This document shows positions 7,551 to 15,462 of a stretch of 37,120 bases of DNA, one piece after another. The notes beneath the pieces were generated by a model. It saw only the letters and a program-made list of their open reading frames with translations, did not search any database and was not told the DNA's origin. The position numbers and the translations under genes were made by a program. The first letter of the stretch is position 1; each line of letters opens with the position of its first letter. Location: assembly GCA_020724725.1 (NCBI GenBank), contig DYGL01000005.1, positions 1-37,120 on the forward strand. The letters run 5' to 3'. This stretch comes from Candidatus Microgenomatus sp. Lineage in GTDB: Bacteria > Patescibacteriota > Microgenomatia > UBA1400 > PJMF01.

Positions 7551-7864
7551 TGGCTCCCCCGCGTGGACTCGAACCACGAACCTTGAAGTTACATGTAATC
7601 CTGATGTTTCCATCTGGCATGGACTATCTCATCACCATGTCGATTTGCGTCGAGTTAGGCGTCGGGCGCTTGGATCTGCTTGCGCAGACACGAGGTGTAA
7701 CCACCTAGTCTCTGAACCTTCCCTTGACTAAGTCAAGAGCTTGGCTGCGGATTCCCATACCAATTTGGCTTAGGCTTTCCGCAATTCACCCGATTTTCAT
7801 CTTAGCGTTTCCACTAAGAGCTGCACTTTTACAGCTTCCTGCTCTGCCATTGAGCTACAGGGGA
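7551..7864 (-). tRNA. tRNA-Asn(GUU), interrupted by a group I intron, CCA encoded
   Basis: Exon 1 is 7864..7831 and exon 2 is 7591..7551. Joined, they give a full cloverleaf: acceptor UCCCCUG pairing with CGGGGGA, D stem GCUC/GAGC, anticodon loop CUGUUAA with anticodon GUU, T stem CGUGG/CCACG, discriminator G and an encoded CCA (7553..7551). The anticodon stem is GGAAG/CUUCA, with only the outermost pair (27-43, G-A) mismatched. The intron sits inside the anticodon, between bases 35 and 36 (GU^U). Reading across without removing the intron would wrongly suggest a GUA (Tyr) anticodon. Downstream, a weak inverted repeat (7513-7535) has no clear U-run, so no terminator is assigned. Confidence 0.88.
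7592..7830 (-). other. Group I self-splicing intron in tRNA-Asn
   Basis: The 239-nt insert has the hallmarks of a small group I intron. The end of exon 1 (GCUGU) pairs with the internal guide GCAGC (7824..7820) to form P1 with the obligatory U-G wobble at the 5' splice site. P2 is a seven-pair hairpin capped by a GAAA tetraloop just downstream. The P element (AAUUGCGG, near 7786) and Q element (AAUCCGCAG, near 7752) form P4. The R element (GUUCAGAGACUA, near 7715) and S element (GAUAGUCC, near 7628) form P7. P9 is GAUG-GAAA-CAUC. The intron ends in the expected G (7592). It holds no ORF. Subgroup is probably IC3-like by analogy with the tRNA-Leu and tRNA-Ile introns; that part is inference. 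Confidence 0.88.
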
Positions 7865-7872
7865 TTGTTCAC

Positions 7873-7900
7873 TTGTTAAAAACAGATGCAATTTTATCAA
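7873..7900 (-). promoter_or_regulatory. Possible promoter of tRNA-Asn
   Basis: TTGATA (7895-7900) and TAACAA (7873-7878) read on the minus strand with a 16-base spacer. Transcription would start about at the tRNA 5' end. It begins just after the stop codon of the LAGLIDADG-like gene. The -10 is weak. Confidence 0.4.
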
Positions 7901-8578
7901 CTAATCTGACAAAATACCAGTCATAAAACCAATCATTTTTTCCTGCAAATCCTTACTATTAACAATTAATGAAAAAACACCATATTTATGAATATTTTTT
8001 CTTATTTTTTTTGAGTTTGGTTTATTTTTAACCACATAACTTTTAATAAAATTAGATTCTTTTATATCAAGCAACTTACTCCAAAATAATTTAGCCCTTT
8101 TCTCATCTAAGTCATCATGCAACCAAATCCTGCCATAAATTCTGCTTTTCTCTACATTTGCAAACTCCAATAACCAATTCATCATTAATTTTATAATTCT
8201 AGGGTCAGCATTAGAAAAACCAAATCTTTTATCAGTTTTATAACCATCGCCTAAATATAGGGCTATTCCAGCAACGAATCTTTCTCTTTTACTTATTTCT
8301 CCAAGTTCTTCCTTTGCTAAGATATGGATTTGTTTAGATTTCTCAGTACGTTTTTCTATTTTGTTTTTAGCAGCTATATGTGAACCAATTTTAGCTGATT
8401 TCTCTCTAATGCTGTTTAAGTTTTCTTTTTGAATTTTGCTTAATTCGATATCTCTACACCAGAGACTAAGTGTACTTTTTGAAACATTAACTATTTTTTG
8501 AATTTGAGAATAAGAAAGACCAGTTTTTCTTAGTTCAATTGCTTTAGCTTTTTCTTCTAGCTTGCCAAAATAACCCAT
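7901..8578 (-). CDS. HTH plus LAGLIDADG-like protein, putative homing endonuclease
   Basis: Protein of 225 residues. The first 50 residues form a helix-turn-helix of the resolvase/Sigma-70-like kind (ELRKTGLSYSQIQKIVNVSKSTLSLWCRD). After a basic helical linker, residues about 102-113 read FVAGIALYLGDGYK, resembling one LAGLIDADG motif (helix ending in Gly-Asp-Gly), followed by FSNADPRIIKLMMNWLLEF typical for that fold. One motif implies a homodimer. It lies 36 bases upstream of the tRNA-Asn on the same strand, not inside the intron. Proteins of this build are frequent in CPR genomes, some without introns nearby, so a role in intron mobility is inference. TATATT lies six bases before the ATG, suggesting a leaderless message. 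The gene is AT-rich compared with its neighbours. Confidence 0.6.
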   Translation of the reverse strand: MGYFGKLEEKAKAIELRKTGLSYSQIQKIVNVSKSTLSLWCRDIELSKIQKENLNSIREKSAKIGSHIAAKNKIEKRTEKSKQIHILAKEELGEISKRERFVAGIALYLGDGYKTDKRFGFSNADPRIIKLMMNWLLEFANVEKSRIYGRIWLHDDLDEKRAKLFWSKLLDIKESNFIKSYVVKNKPNSKKIRKNIHKYGVFSLIVNSKDLQEKMIGFMTGILSD

Positions 8579-8584
8579 AAAAGC

Positions 8585-8590
8585 AATATA
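8585..8590 (-). promoter_or_regulatory. -10 box of the LAGLIDADG-like gene
   Basis: TATATT on the minus strand, six bases before the ATG at 8578. No Shine-Dalgarno is seen. Confidence 0.45.
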
Positions 8591-8627
8591 ACGAACATAG
8601 AACTAAAAAGCAATGAAATAAAAATGA

Positions 8628-9356
8628 TTAAACTCGTTCAATCTCTGCCACCACCGCCATGTGATCGCTAGTGTCAGGCAAAACTCGCACCTCATCAAGC
8701 AAATAATGAGGGCTAGTAAAAAGTGCATCAATCACCAAACGAATATCTTTGCCTGATTTATGCAGATTCTTATCAATCGTGGTATCAATTTCGGCAGGAA
8801 TATTATCAGTATACTTTTTGGCCAAATCATCCCAAATCTCATAACCTCTAGGGGTATTGAGATCACCACAGAAAATCATCTCATCAAACTGCTTCATGAA
8901 GCTGCTAAGCTCGAGATAATCGCGTCTTTGAGCGGCGTTGACTGCTCCTTCACCAGACCAAGTAAAATGCACGGTCAAAACTTGAAAATCCTGACCAGCC
9001 ACTTTCGCCTTAACTGCCAGAGCCACTCGATCGATCAAACTAGGATGATCATTGTCAAAGACCGCCAGCTTGCCATTTTCATGACCAAAATAATAGTGAT
9101 GTTTCTCTTCAATAATCTCATTGGCAAAAATCGCCACTCCCCAGGGACCGCGCAAAGGTAAATGGTCATTGGGTAAAGTAATGTCGGCTTGAGGATAAAA
9201 AGCAACTTGCGCAAGGCCAGTGGCTTGACGCAATTCTTCCAAATCACACTCAAAAACTTCTTGCAAAGCCACCACGTCAGCCTTTTCACGCTCTAAAAGA
9301 GGTAAAATTCGCACAAAGTGTCTATTACCTTCGATGTTGCAGGAGAGAAATTTCAT
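8628..9356 (-). CDS. Endonuclease/exonuclease/phosphatase (EEP) family protein
   Basis: The 242-residue protein spans a full EEP domain, the DNase I / exonuclease III fold that hydrolyses phosphodiester or phosphate ester bonds with a divalent metal. Motifs in order: SCNIEGN at 5-11 (Asn), VVALQEV around 28-34 (metal-binding Glu), FTWSGEG around 125, FCGDLNTPRG around 157-166 (Asp and Asn) and TSDHMAVVAEI near the end (Asp-His pair). There is no signal peptide, so it is probably cytoplasmic. The substrate could be DNA, a phospholipid or an inositol phosphate; the family does not decide this. It starts 27 bases after rpoD and may be read from the same transcript. GACAAT six bases before the ATG could act as a -10. 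Confidence 0.85.
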   Translation of the reverse strand: MKFLSCNIEGNRHFVRILPLLEREKADVVALQEVFECDLEELRQATGLAQVAFYPQADITLPNDHLPLRGPWGVAIFANEIIEEKHHYYFGHENGKLAVFDNDHPSLIDRVALAVKAKVAGQDFQVLTVHFTWSGEGAVNAAQRRDYLELSSFMKQFDEMIFCGDLNTPRGYEIWDDLAKKYTDNIPAEIDTTIDKNLHKSGKDIRLVIDALFTSPHYLLDEVRVLPDTSDHMAVVAEIERV

Positions 9357-9383
9357 GAAAAAATTGTCGCACCTCTAAGCTAA

Positions 9384-10493
9384 TTATTCAAGGAAATCTT
9401 GCAGCTTCTTACGCTTACTAGGATGTTTGAGTTTACGCAAAGCTTTGGCTTCAATCTGGCGAATACGCTCACGAGTCACACCAAATTCCTTACCAACTTC
9501 TTCCAAAGTCATGGTGCGATTGCCAGCCAAACCAAAACGCATCCTCAAAACTTTGGCTTCACGGTCAGATAAAGCTTTTAGGACTTCTTCGACATTCTCA
9601 GAAAGCATTTGCTTGCTGGTAGTGTCATAAGGACTGTCTTGCTTATCATCAGCGATAAAATCACCCAAAGTACTGTCGTCTTCACCATCACCGACAGGGG
9701 TTTCTAGAGAAGTAGTGTTTTGAGAAATCTTGAGAATTTCACGAACCTTTTCCGGCTCCAATTCCATTTTCTCACCAATCTCTTCGGGAGTAGGTTCACG
9801 GCCCAAATCTTGCATCAGGCGACGTGAAGTACGCATTAATTTATTGATCGTCTCCACCATGTGGACAGGAATACGAATGGTGCGAGCCTGATCAGCAATG
9901 GAGCGAGTGATAGCTTGGCGAATCCACCAAGTGGCATAGGTGGAAAATTTAAAACCCTTGGTCCAATCATATTTCTCAACCGCACGAATCAAACCTTTAT
10001 TGCCTTCTTGAATCAAATCAAGGAAAGTCATGCCACGACCAATGTATTTCTTGGCAATGGAAACGACCAAACGTAAGTTAGCATCAATCAAATCCTTCTT
10101 GGCCTTGGCACTACCAGCTTCTACTTCCTGAGCCAAACGAATTTCATCTTCACGGTTCAAAAGTGGAATGCGACCAATTTCCTTGAGGTACATTCTGACT
10201 GGATCAGAAACACCCACGCTACCAAGATTGGCCAAAACGTCCAATTCTTGCTTGAGAACGTCCTCATCGCCAGCAGTTTCATCTTTGGAAACTGATTCGA
10301 AAATATCAATATTTTTCTTGAAAAAACGATCATAAAGGTCATCAAGCTCATCAACATAAATCTCTGGCTCGACAAAAACATCTAAAATTTCATCTTGAGT
10401 CACATAGCCACGAGAGCTAGCAGTTTTGAAAAGTTGTTTGATTTCTTCTTGTAAGCCTTTGGGGATCTTCTTGGTGGGGGTTTTGTCACTCAT
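9384..10493 (-). CDS. rpoD: Housekeeping RNA polymerase sigma factor (sigma-70/RpoD)
   Basis: The primary sigma factor directs RNA polymerase to promoters. Visible regions: region 1.2 ([22 protein letters not shown]), 2.1-2.4 ([57 protein letters not shown]), 3 ([27 protein letters not shown]) and 4 ([43 protein letters not shown]). At 370 residues it is short: region 1.1 is reduced and the large non-conserved insert of E. coli is absent, as in many Gram-positive RpoDs. I choose ATG 10493 (MSDKTPTKK) over the upstream in-frame start because TATAAT lies ten bases before it, with TTGACT sixteen bases further up. The -10 is part of a perfect 16-bp palindrome, which may serve autoregulation. Confidence 0.95.
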   Translation of the reverse strand: MSDKTPTKKIPKGLQEEIKQLFKTASSRGYVTQDEILDVFVEPEIYVDELDDLYDRFFKKNIDIFESVSKDETAGDEDVLKQELDVLANLGSVGVSDPVRMYLKEIGRIPLLNREDEIRLAQEVEAGSAKAKKDLIDANLRLVVSIAKKYIGRGMTFLDLIQEGNKGLIRAVEKYDWTKGFKFSTYATWWIRQAITRSIADQARTIRIPVHMVETINKLMRTSRRLMQDLGREPTPEEIGEKMELEPEKVREILKISQNTTSLETPVGDGEDDSTLGDFIADDKQDSPYDTTSKQMLSENVEEVLKALSDREAKVLRMRFGLAGNRTMTLEEVGKEFGVTRERIRQIEAKALRKLKHPSKRKKLQDFLE

Positions 10494-10496
10494 AGA

Positions 10497-10531
10497 GTGT
10501 ATAATTATACACCTAAGTAGCAAAAAGTCAA
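10497..10531 (-). promoter_or_regulatory. rpoD promoter with palindromic -10 region
   Basis: On the minus strand TTGACT (10526-10531), a 16-base spacer and TATAAT (10504-10509) form a near-consensus sigma-70 promoter. The -10 box lies inside the perfect palindrome GTGTATAATTATACAC (10497-10512), a candidate operator. Transcription would begin within a few bases of the ATG. Confidence 0.7.
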
Positions 10532-10576
10532 GATCTTTCCAGATAATTGACTTATTTTGATAGACTTGACAGGAAA

Positions 10577-11374
10577 TTAGTTAAAAAGTCCGGCAAAGAA
10601 AGCTTTAATGCTTTGCATAAACTTTTCAAGTAAAGAAACTCTTTCCTCTTGCTCCTCTACCTTATTTTTCAGTTCTGCAATTTCCTCTGAAACCCTAGCA
10701 AACTCCTCATCATAAGCTGAAGTTGGAGAAGAACTGGGCATGGGCGACTTGCTTAAAACTGGTGTAGCACTAGCGGTTGGAGTTGGAGTCACAGTAGCTA
10801 CTGGCAAAGAAGGAGCAAACTCTCCAAGCACACTTAAAGTTTTGGGGCGAGATTCGGTTGTGTAATTGTCATAGTCGTTCTTACTGACGTCAGTGTAACG
10901 GACATAAGAATGACTGCCATCAATGTAACCAACAATTGTGCCTGGATTGTTACTTACCAAACCAACTCTAAAAACTGGAATTGCTCCAGAACCTTCATTG
11001 AAAGGCTTGCCTGTGCTAGATCTTAAAACCACTCTCACGCGCACTCCGTCTTCATTTTCATAAATATTTTGGTAATCAACGACCGAGAGTGGGGCTGAAA
11101 CTTGTACGCGATTGCGATGTTCTGGATGTAAATTGAAAGTTAAACTTTGGCGATCAAAGGGACCGCGGATAAGAAATTGTACATCAATCTCATTAACTTG
11201 ATTGCCCAAAGTATTGAGCACCAGATCATAATAAGCAGTATTGCCCACCACAGTTTGTGGATTATCAGTTGAGAGCAACAAAACTGCATTGCTAGTGCTT
11301 TGCGCTACAGCCAATCCATAAAAACCAAAAAGAGAAAACATAAATAAAACCAAAGAGAAGACAATTTTTTGCAT
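10577..11374 (-). CDS. Secreted protein with C-terminal coiled coil
   Basis: Protein of 265 residues without a recognised name. It starts with a signal peptide ([20 protein letters not shown], cleavage near AVAQ-S at about 24-25). Residues 26-185 look beta-rich and resemble a cohesin-like or immunoglobulin-like fold ([29 protein letters not shown]-type strands, [15 protein letters not shown]). Then come a Pro/Thr/Ser linker (about 190-220), a heptad-like coiled coil ([25 protein letters not shown]) and a hydrophobic end ([10 protein letters not shown]). It is probably displayed on the cell surface. TAAAAT lies eight bases before the ATG. It lies between map and rpoD on the same strand but has its own promoter. 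Confidence 0.6.
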   Translation of the reverse strand: MQKIVFSLVLFMFSLFGFYGLAVAQSTSNAVLLLSTDNPQTVVGNTAYYDLVLNTLGNQVNEIDVQFLIRGPFDRQSLTFNLHPEHRNRVQVSAPLSVVDYQNIYENEDGVRVRVVLRSSTGKPFNEGSGAIPVFRVGLVSNNPGTIVGYIDGSHSYVRYTDVSKNDYDNYTTESRPKTLSVLGEFAPSLPVATVTPTPTASATPVLSKSPMPSSSPTSAYDEEFARVSEEIAELKNKVEEQEERVSLLEKFMQSIKAFFAGLFN

Positions 11375-11382
11375 ATTAGTGA

Positions 11383-11388
11383 ATTTTA
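11383..11388 (-). promoter_or_regulatory. -10 box of the secreted coiled-coil gene
   Basis: TAAAAT on the minus strand, eight bases before the ATG at 11374. No Shine-Dalgarno. Confidence 0.45.
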
Positions 11389-11408
11389 GTCTACAGCTTC
11401 TGTCACTC

Positions 11409-12188
11409 TTAGTACAGAGGCCAGTCCAAAGTCTGAGTCAAGAAAATGGGTTTTCTCTCTTGCACCACCACCATGTATTCAAACATGGCCGCTTTGGCTC
11501 CAGAGCTCGACTTAATCGTCCAACCGTCGTCTTCCATATAAACACCATCATCGCTGGAAGCAATGACTTGAGATTCGATGCATAACACTTGCCCTCTTTT
11601 GAGAGTTAAGCCTTTGCGCACTTGGCCCCAAGCAGGAATTTGTGGTTCATCGTGCATGGTAAAACCAATGCCATGACCAACAAATTCTTTGACGGTGCTA
11701 AAGCCTGCTTTTTCTGCCACACTCGACATAGTAAAGCCTAAGTCACCAACTTGATTACCAACTACAGCCTTGCGAGCTGCTTCTTGAACACTACGGCGAG
11801 AAATTTTAAGCAAATGCAAATCTTCAGGACTTGGCTCACCAATCGACTTAGTAAAGCAGTGATCAGTGTAAAAACCTTCTGCAGAAATTAAGCCAAAATC
11901 AACCTTAACTATATCGCCATTTTCAAGTGGCTTGTCAGTGGGAATACCGTGCACCACGGCATCATTTACGCTGATACAAGTCGTATAACGATAAGGATTT
12001 TTCTTGGAACCCACACCTTTAAAAGCTGGAGTGACGCCATTTTTTTGACACAAACTCTCAGCTAATTTGTCAATTTGCAAAGGAATCGCCCCAGCAACTG
12101 TGGCTTCCCAAAGTTGCCAAAGGATTTCAGTCGACTTTTTGCCGACTGCCTGATACTTAGCTAATTGTTGATCTGAGTTAATAATCAT
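11409..12188 (-). CDS. map: Type I methionine aminopeptidase
   Basis: MetAP removes the initiator methionine from nascent proteins in the cytoplasm. The 259-residue protein has the pita-bread fold motifs with the five metal ligands in place: Asp97 (VKVDFG), Asp109 (YTDHC), His172 (VGHGIG), Glu205 (CIESQV) and Glu237 (FEYMVVV). The substrate-binding His80 (VVHGIP) and His179 (MHDEP) are also present. Two normally strong positions differ: the usual Glu-Pro after the fourth ligand is Glu-Ser, and the usual Glu-His after the fifth is Glu-Tyr. It lies 29 bases after the propeller gene and is likely part of the run from 14786 down. TAGAAT is 12 bases before the ATG. Confidence 0.92.
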   Translation of the reverse strand: MIINSDQQLAKYQAVGKKSTEILWQLWEATVAGAIPLQIDKLAESLCQKNGVTPAFKGVGSKKNPYRYTTCISVNDAVVHGIPTDKPLENGDIVKVDFGLISAEGFYTDHCFTKSIGEPSPEDLHLLKISRRSVQEAARKAVVGNQVGDLGFTMSSVAEKAGFSTVKEFVGHGIGFTMHDEPQIPAWGQVRKGLTLKRGQVLCIESQVIASSDDGVYMEDDGWTIKSSSGAKAAMFEYMVVVQERKPIFLTQTLDWPLY

Positions 12189-12217
12189 GACTAAACTGGT
12201 ATTCTAGCACCAAAGCT

Positions 12218-13570
12218 TTAATTCTGGACAAACGCTCGGATTTTTTGCTCGCTGAGTTTACTTATTAAACCTTCCTGCAAATCAATTTTGACCAAATAAT
12301 TATTGTAGCCATCATAGTTGCTACTAGACTCATTGACGGTAGTAATAAAGTTATTATTATCAAGCCAATAACCATGAATGCTGTAAGAATTCACGAAAGA
12401 ATCTGGAGTCACTTGCTCAAGTTTGCCAGTAGACAGTTCATAAAGATGCAAACTGCCAAAAGCTCTACCCTGACCATCCAGTTTCGTTCTCAGATAAAGA
12501 AACTTGCTTTCATCAGGAGCAATGCTGGCAAAAGGTTGAATGTCTGCCCAGCGACCAGAGTCTAAGATTTTTTTACTGCCATTGCTTAGATCAGTCAGAC
12601 TCAAGATCGAAGTAGATTGTTGACCAACCACATCGCCTGTCTCTCCCTCAACCTTAACCAAAAAGTTGGACTTAAGCATTGGAAAAGCTCCATAACCAAA
12701 AGTTTGAGCGCGGTCGAAAAGCTTCACTTCTTTGGTTTCAAGGTCAAGCACTTTTAAGCCCTGATTGCGATCAATATCATTAAAATAAAGCTTTTGATCT
12801 TCCAAATCCCAAAGTGAAACCAAAGCAACTCCACCTAAATAGGTGTTACTTTGACTGACGAAGTCATACAAATAATAACCACCTGGCAAATTTGGATCCG
12901 GCTCTGGCTCACAAGGACCAAAACCTCCTTCAAATCCTGGTGGCAAGGACTCCAAATCGATTGGTGGACAGGCCTTAGAAAAGAAAACGCTATAAATTAC
13001 TCTCTTTCCATCAGGAGAAATTTCATTCAAACCATTGATAGTAACTCCTTCTCTTACTTCTGGATTTGGATGATTGATGACTTGGTATTGTTTGACTTCA
13101 TTAGTCAGTAGATTTTTGACGGAAATCGTATTTTCATTATTTAGTTGTGTGAAAAAAACCAGCGGACTTTTGGGGTATTTGAAAACTGAGGCAACTTGAG
13201 GCAAATCTAATTTGCTAGTTTGGTTGGTTGCCAAATCCAACAACCAAGCTTCTGAGCTAGAGTTGCCATTACCACTTGGATCCTCAATTAATTTGGTGAA
13301 AAGCAATTCAGTACGATCGTATTTTTGCTCTACCATTGGCTCTTTTATAGTAATTTCTTGTTCTGATTCCAAAGTAGATTTTGATTGATTGGTCTGACTA
13401 TTTTTGCCCCACCAATAAGCACCAAGCAGAGCAACAAACACCAATAACAAGACAAAGAAGTTCAACAAAAGTTTATTGTTTTTCTTGGGTGGCAGTGGTT
13501 CTGGCACTGGATTAACAGGAGCTTGATTGACAATCGGACCACTTAAATCGGCAAAGTTGGATTCGTTCAT
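12218..13570 (-). CDS. Membrane-anchored beta-propeller-like protein
   Basis: Protein of 450 residues with a short cytoplasmic Pro-rich N terminus, one membrane span (about 35-53, LLLNFFVLLLVFVALLGAYWW) and a large outside part. The outer part has repeated blade-like units of the TolB/WD40 kind: EAWLLDLATNQTSKLDLP, ISPDGKRVIYSVFF, GYYLYDFVSQSNTYLGG, KLYFNDIDRNQGLKVLDLETKE, IAPDESKFLYLRTK and SLHLYELSTGKLEQVTPD. The S/A-P-D-x-x-K/R-x-x-Y pattern is typical of such propellers. A Cys pair in a Pro/Gly-rich loop (about 196 and 215) may form a disulfide. The function is unknown; a scaffold or sensor at the cell surface is a guess. It starts seven bases after the M29 peptidase and is probably in an operon with it and map. 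Confidence 0.6.
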   Translation of the reverse strand: MNESNFADLSGPIVNQAPVNPVPEPLPPKKNNKLLLNFFVLLLVFVALLGAYWWGKNSQTNQSKSTLESEQEITIKEPMVEQKYDRTELLFTKLIEDPSGNGNSSSEAWLLDLATNQTSKLDLPQVASVFKYPKSPLVFFTQLNNENTISVKNLLTNEVKQYQVINHPNPEVREGVTINGLNEISPDGKRVIYSVFFSKACPPIDLESLPPGFEGGFGPCEPEPDPNLPGGYYLYDFVSQSNTYLGGVALVSLWDLEDQKLYFNDIDRNQGLKVLDLETKEVKLFDRAQTFGYGAFPMLKSNFLVKVEGETGDVVGQQSTSILSLTDLSNGSKKILDSGRWADIQPFASIAPDESKFLYLRTKLDGQGRAFGSLHLYELSTGKLEQVTPDSFVNSYSIHGYWLDNNNFITTVNESSSNYDGYNNYLVKIDLQEGLISKLSEQKIRAFVQN

Positions 13571-13577
13571 GAATCCA

Positions 13578-14786
13578 TTAGATCACAAATTGCCCATCCT
13601 CGTAAATCAAGACTTTTTGACCATCGCCAAGGACAGCAGTGATTCGACGATCTGTGGTAGTCATCATGTCAGTGTGCTCAGCGCTATCATTAAAACCCAT
13701 GGCTTCCCATTGTTTAGCTTCAACTTTGCTAGGATCACCACGGAAACAATCTTTGTAAGCCATACCAATTGCTAAATGAGAGTTGCCATAGCGGCCACCA
13801 ATATTCTCATCGAATAAGGTCTCTGCCATCTGGTGAGTAATGCGCGACATTCGTTTGTCAGTCATTGAAAATTCACCAAATTTATTGGCGTTTTTGGTTT
13901 GCAACATTTCTTGGAGGAATTTGTTGCCTTGACTGGCTTTGGCTTCCACGATGATGCCGTTTTCAACTTTTAGATAAATATCGCGAATGATGTTGCCGTA
14001 ACGATAAAGTGGCTCATTAAATTTGATCCAACCCTCCACCCCTCTCCAATCTGGAGAAGTAAAAAGTTCAAAGCTGGGAATATTGCGACCACTGCCACCT
14101 TGCCAAATGCGATCAGCGCCAATTTTGACTTTTAAATCAACATCCTCACCTTTAACCAAAACGTATTCGATACGCATATCATTGAGCTTCTTTTTGATAC
14201 TTTCCTGCATGGCAAAAACCTCTCGCCACTTAGCCACCGGATCAGCCTCATCCAAGAAACAAGCATTGATGATTTGTTGCCAATAATCTTTGAGGCTCAG
14301 ACCAACCTCATCAGCCTTGGCTTGTACTCCCCAGAGTGCTAGAGTCCAAGTGAATTTACCATGATTCTCTTTTTCATTGAGCCAATCACGGTAAGGCTTT
14401 TGAATGTTGCGAGCCATCATGATTTTTCTTGGCTCTACTTTGGATAATTCCAGAGGATCTGGCTCGGCAATAATCCCAATCTGATGATCAATTAATTCAG
14501 CTCTCGCTTTGAGAAATTTGCGAGGAAAAAATTGCAATTGCTCTTCATTGGCCAAGTTATAGAAATCTTTATCAAAACCAGTTGGGATCAAGCGAATAAT
14601 CGGGTGTGCTCCTGACTGCAAAATAGTGTTTTGTAGCGCCAAAGCTAAAGGCTTGGCCACATCAGGCACACTGCACTGCACAACCTCACCTTTTTGCACA
14701 CCTTTACCAGAGTTAAGGGCAAAGTTTACCAAAACGTGAGCGTAACTATCAATAATTTTTTGTGGGGGTAAATATGAATCTGGCAT
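13578..14786 (-). CDS. M29 family aminopeptidase
   Basis: The 402-residue protein is an M29 (thermophilic aminopeptidase, AmpS/PepS/aminopeptidase T) enzyme, which trims N-terminal residues of peptides in the cytoplasm with two metal ions. Seen in the sequence: SGKGVQKGEVVQ near residue 27, the domain boundary block GSGRNIPSFELFTSPDWRGVEG, NIIRDIYLKVENGIIVEAKASQGN, GRYGNSHLAIGMAY with His, and the closing HTDMMTT with His and Asp ligands. Glu and His ligands are all in the C-terminal half as expected. The frame extends upstream to 14864, but ATG 14786 (MPDSYLPPQK) is preferred: extended -10 TGTAAAAT ends eight bases before it. It is the first gene of a run that includes the propeller protein and map. 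Confidence 0.9.
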   Translation of the reverse strand: MPDSYLPPQKIIDSYAHVLVNFALNSGKGVQKGEVVQCSVPDVAKPLALALQNTILQSGAHPIIRLIPTGFDKDFYNLANEEQLQFFPRKFLKARAELIDHQIGIIAEPDPLELSKVEPRKIMMARNIQKPYRDWLNEKENHGKFTWTLALWGVQAKADEVGLSLKDYWQQIINACFLDEADPVAKWREVFAMQESIKKKLNDMRIEYVLVKGEDVDLKVKIGADRIWQGGSGRNIPSFELFTSPDWRGVEGWIKFNEPLYRYGNIIRDIYLKVENGIIVEAKASQGNKFLQEMLQTKNANKFGEFSMTDKRMSRITHQMAETLFDENIGGRYGNSHLAIGMAYKDCFRGDPSKVEAKQWEAMGFNDSAEHTDMMTTTDRRITAVLGDGQKVLIYEDGQFVI

Positions 14787-14794
14787 GAATTTAG

Positions 14795-14802
14795 ATTTTA
14801 CA
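14795..14802 (-). promoter_or_regulatory. Extended -10 of the M29 peptidase gene
   Basis: TGTAAAAT on the minus strand, eight bases before the ATG at 14786. It lies inside the upstream in-frame extension, which argues against the longer start. Confidence 0.5.
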
Positions 14803-14853
14803 GGGATTTTTATCTTTTTGAAGAACAAATCTTGTGTTAGACTGAGAAACAAT

Positions 14854-15462
14854 ATGGCAATCAACTACTACACTCCAAACAAAGACTTAGAAATTGCAGA
14901 GAACATTTTCAAGACCAAAATTGAAGGTCTCTTTTATTTTAAATATAGAAAATTTTTGGACGAAAGGGGTTTCTTTTCTCAGGTTTTAGAACCAGAGAGA
15001 ATTCGCGCCGCCGGCATCAATCCAGATTTCACCATCAAGCAAGTCAATCTTTCTGTCTCTAAAAGCAAAATTGCTAGAGGAATTCACACTGAAGGTTGGA
15101 ATAAATTAATTACCGTAGTCCAGGGTCACGCTTTCTGCGCTCTTTCTGATGTGCGACCTGATTCTCCTACCTATAAAAATGTTGAATATTTCGATTTTAT
15201 TGCCGATCCACAAAATGAATGGGGTGAAGGTTTATATATCAGCAAAAAGATTGGTAACTCAGTCTGTGCGATCGAAGGACCAATGCATTACCTCTACGGT
15301 GTAGACATGCTTTATCATGAACGCAACAAAGCTGATGATTTAGCAGTTTCTATTTTTGATCCAGATCTAAATATAGAGTGGCCTTTTCCAAAAGAAGAGC
15401 TCATTATCTCTCAAAGAGATATTGATAGCGTTACTCTTCGAGAGCTGTATCCAGAAAACTAA
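14854..15462 (+). CDS. RmlC-like dTDP-4-dehydrorhamnose 3,5-epimerase family protein
   Basis: The roughly 202-residue protein resembles RmlC, the cupin enzyme that epimerises dTDP-4-keto-6-deoxyglucose on the way to dTDP-rhamnose. Matching blocks are FLDERGFFSQV near residue 37, IKQVNLSVSKSKIARGIHTEGWNKLITVVQG (about 63-93, with the catalytic-type His in GIHTE) and YGVDMLYHERNKADDLAVSIFDPDLNIEWP (about 150-180, with the terminal Asp and W-P motif). RmlC usually has RGLHYQ; here it is RGIHTE, so the substrate may differ. No other rmlABD gene is nearby. ATG 14854 is preferred to the longer frame from 14785; TAGACT (14838-14843) lies ten bases ahead. The 3' end overlaps the convergent helicase by 32 bases. 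Confidence 0.75.
   Translation: MAINYYTPNKDLEIAENIFKTKIEGLFYFKYRKFLDERGFFSQVLEPERIRAAGINPDFTIKQVNLSVSKSKIARGIHTEGWNKLITVVQGHAFCALSDVRPDSPTYKNVEYFDFIADPQNEWGEGLYISKKIGNSVCAIEGPMHYLYGVDMLYHERNKADDLAVSIFDPDLNIEWPFPKEELIISQRDIDSVTLRELYPEN

Noticed and set aside
7551-7864. tRNA-Tyr (GUA anticodon) from reading the anticodon loop without splicing
   Set aside because: The unspliced arm does not close. Removing the 239-nt intron restores a tRNA-Asn cloverleaf with the conserved CUGUUAA loop.
8760-9161. Plus-strand open frame of 133 codons opposite the EEP gene
   Set aside because: The minus-strand EEP protein has all family motifs; the opposite frame has no recognisable content and is a shadow.
10494-10523. 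Longer rpoD start at 10523
   Set aside because: The added codons run through the TATAAT box and palindrome; the inner ATG at 10493 fits the promoter and the sigma-factor N terminus.
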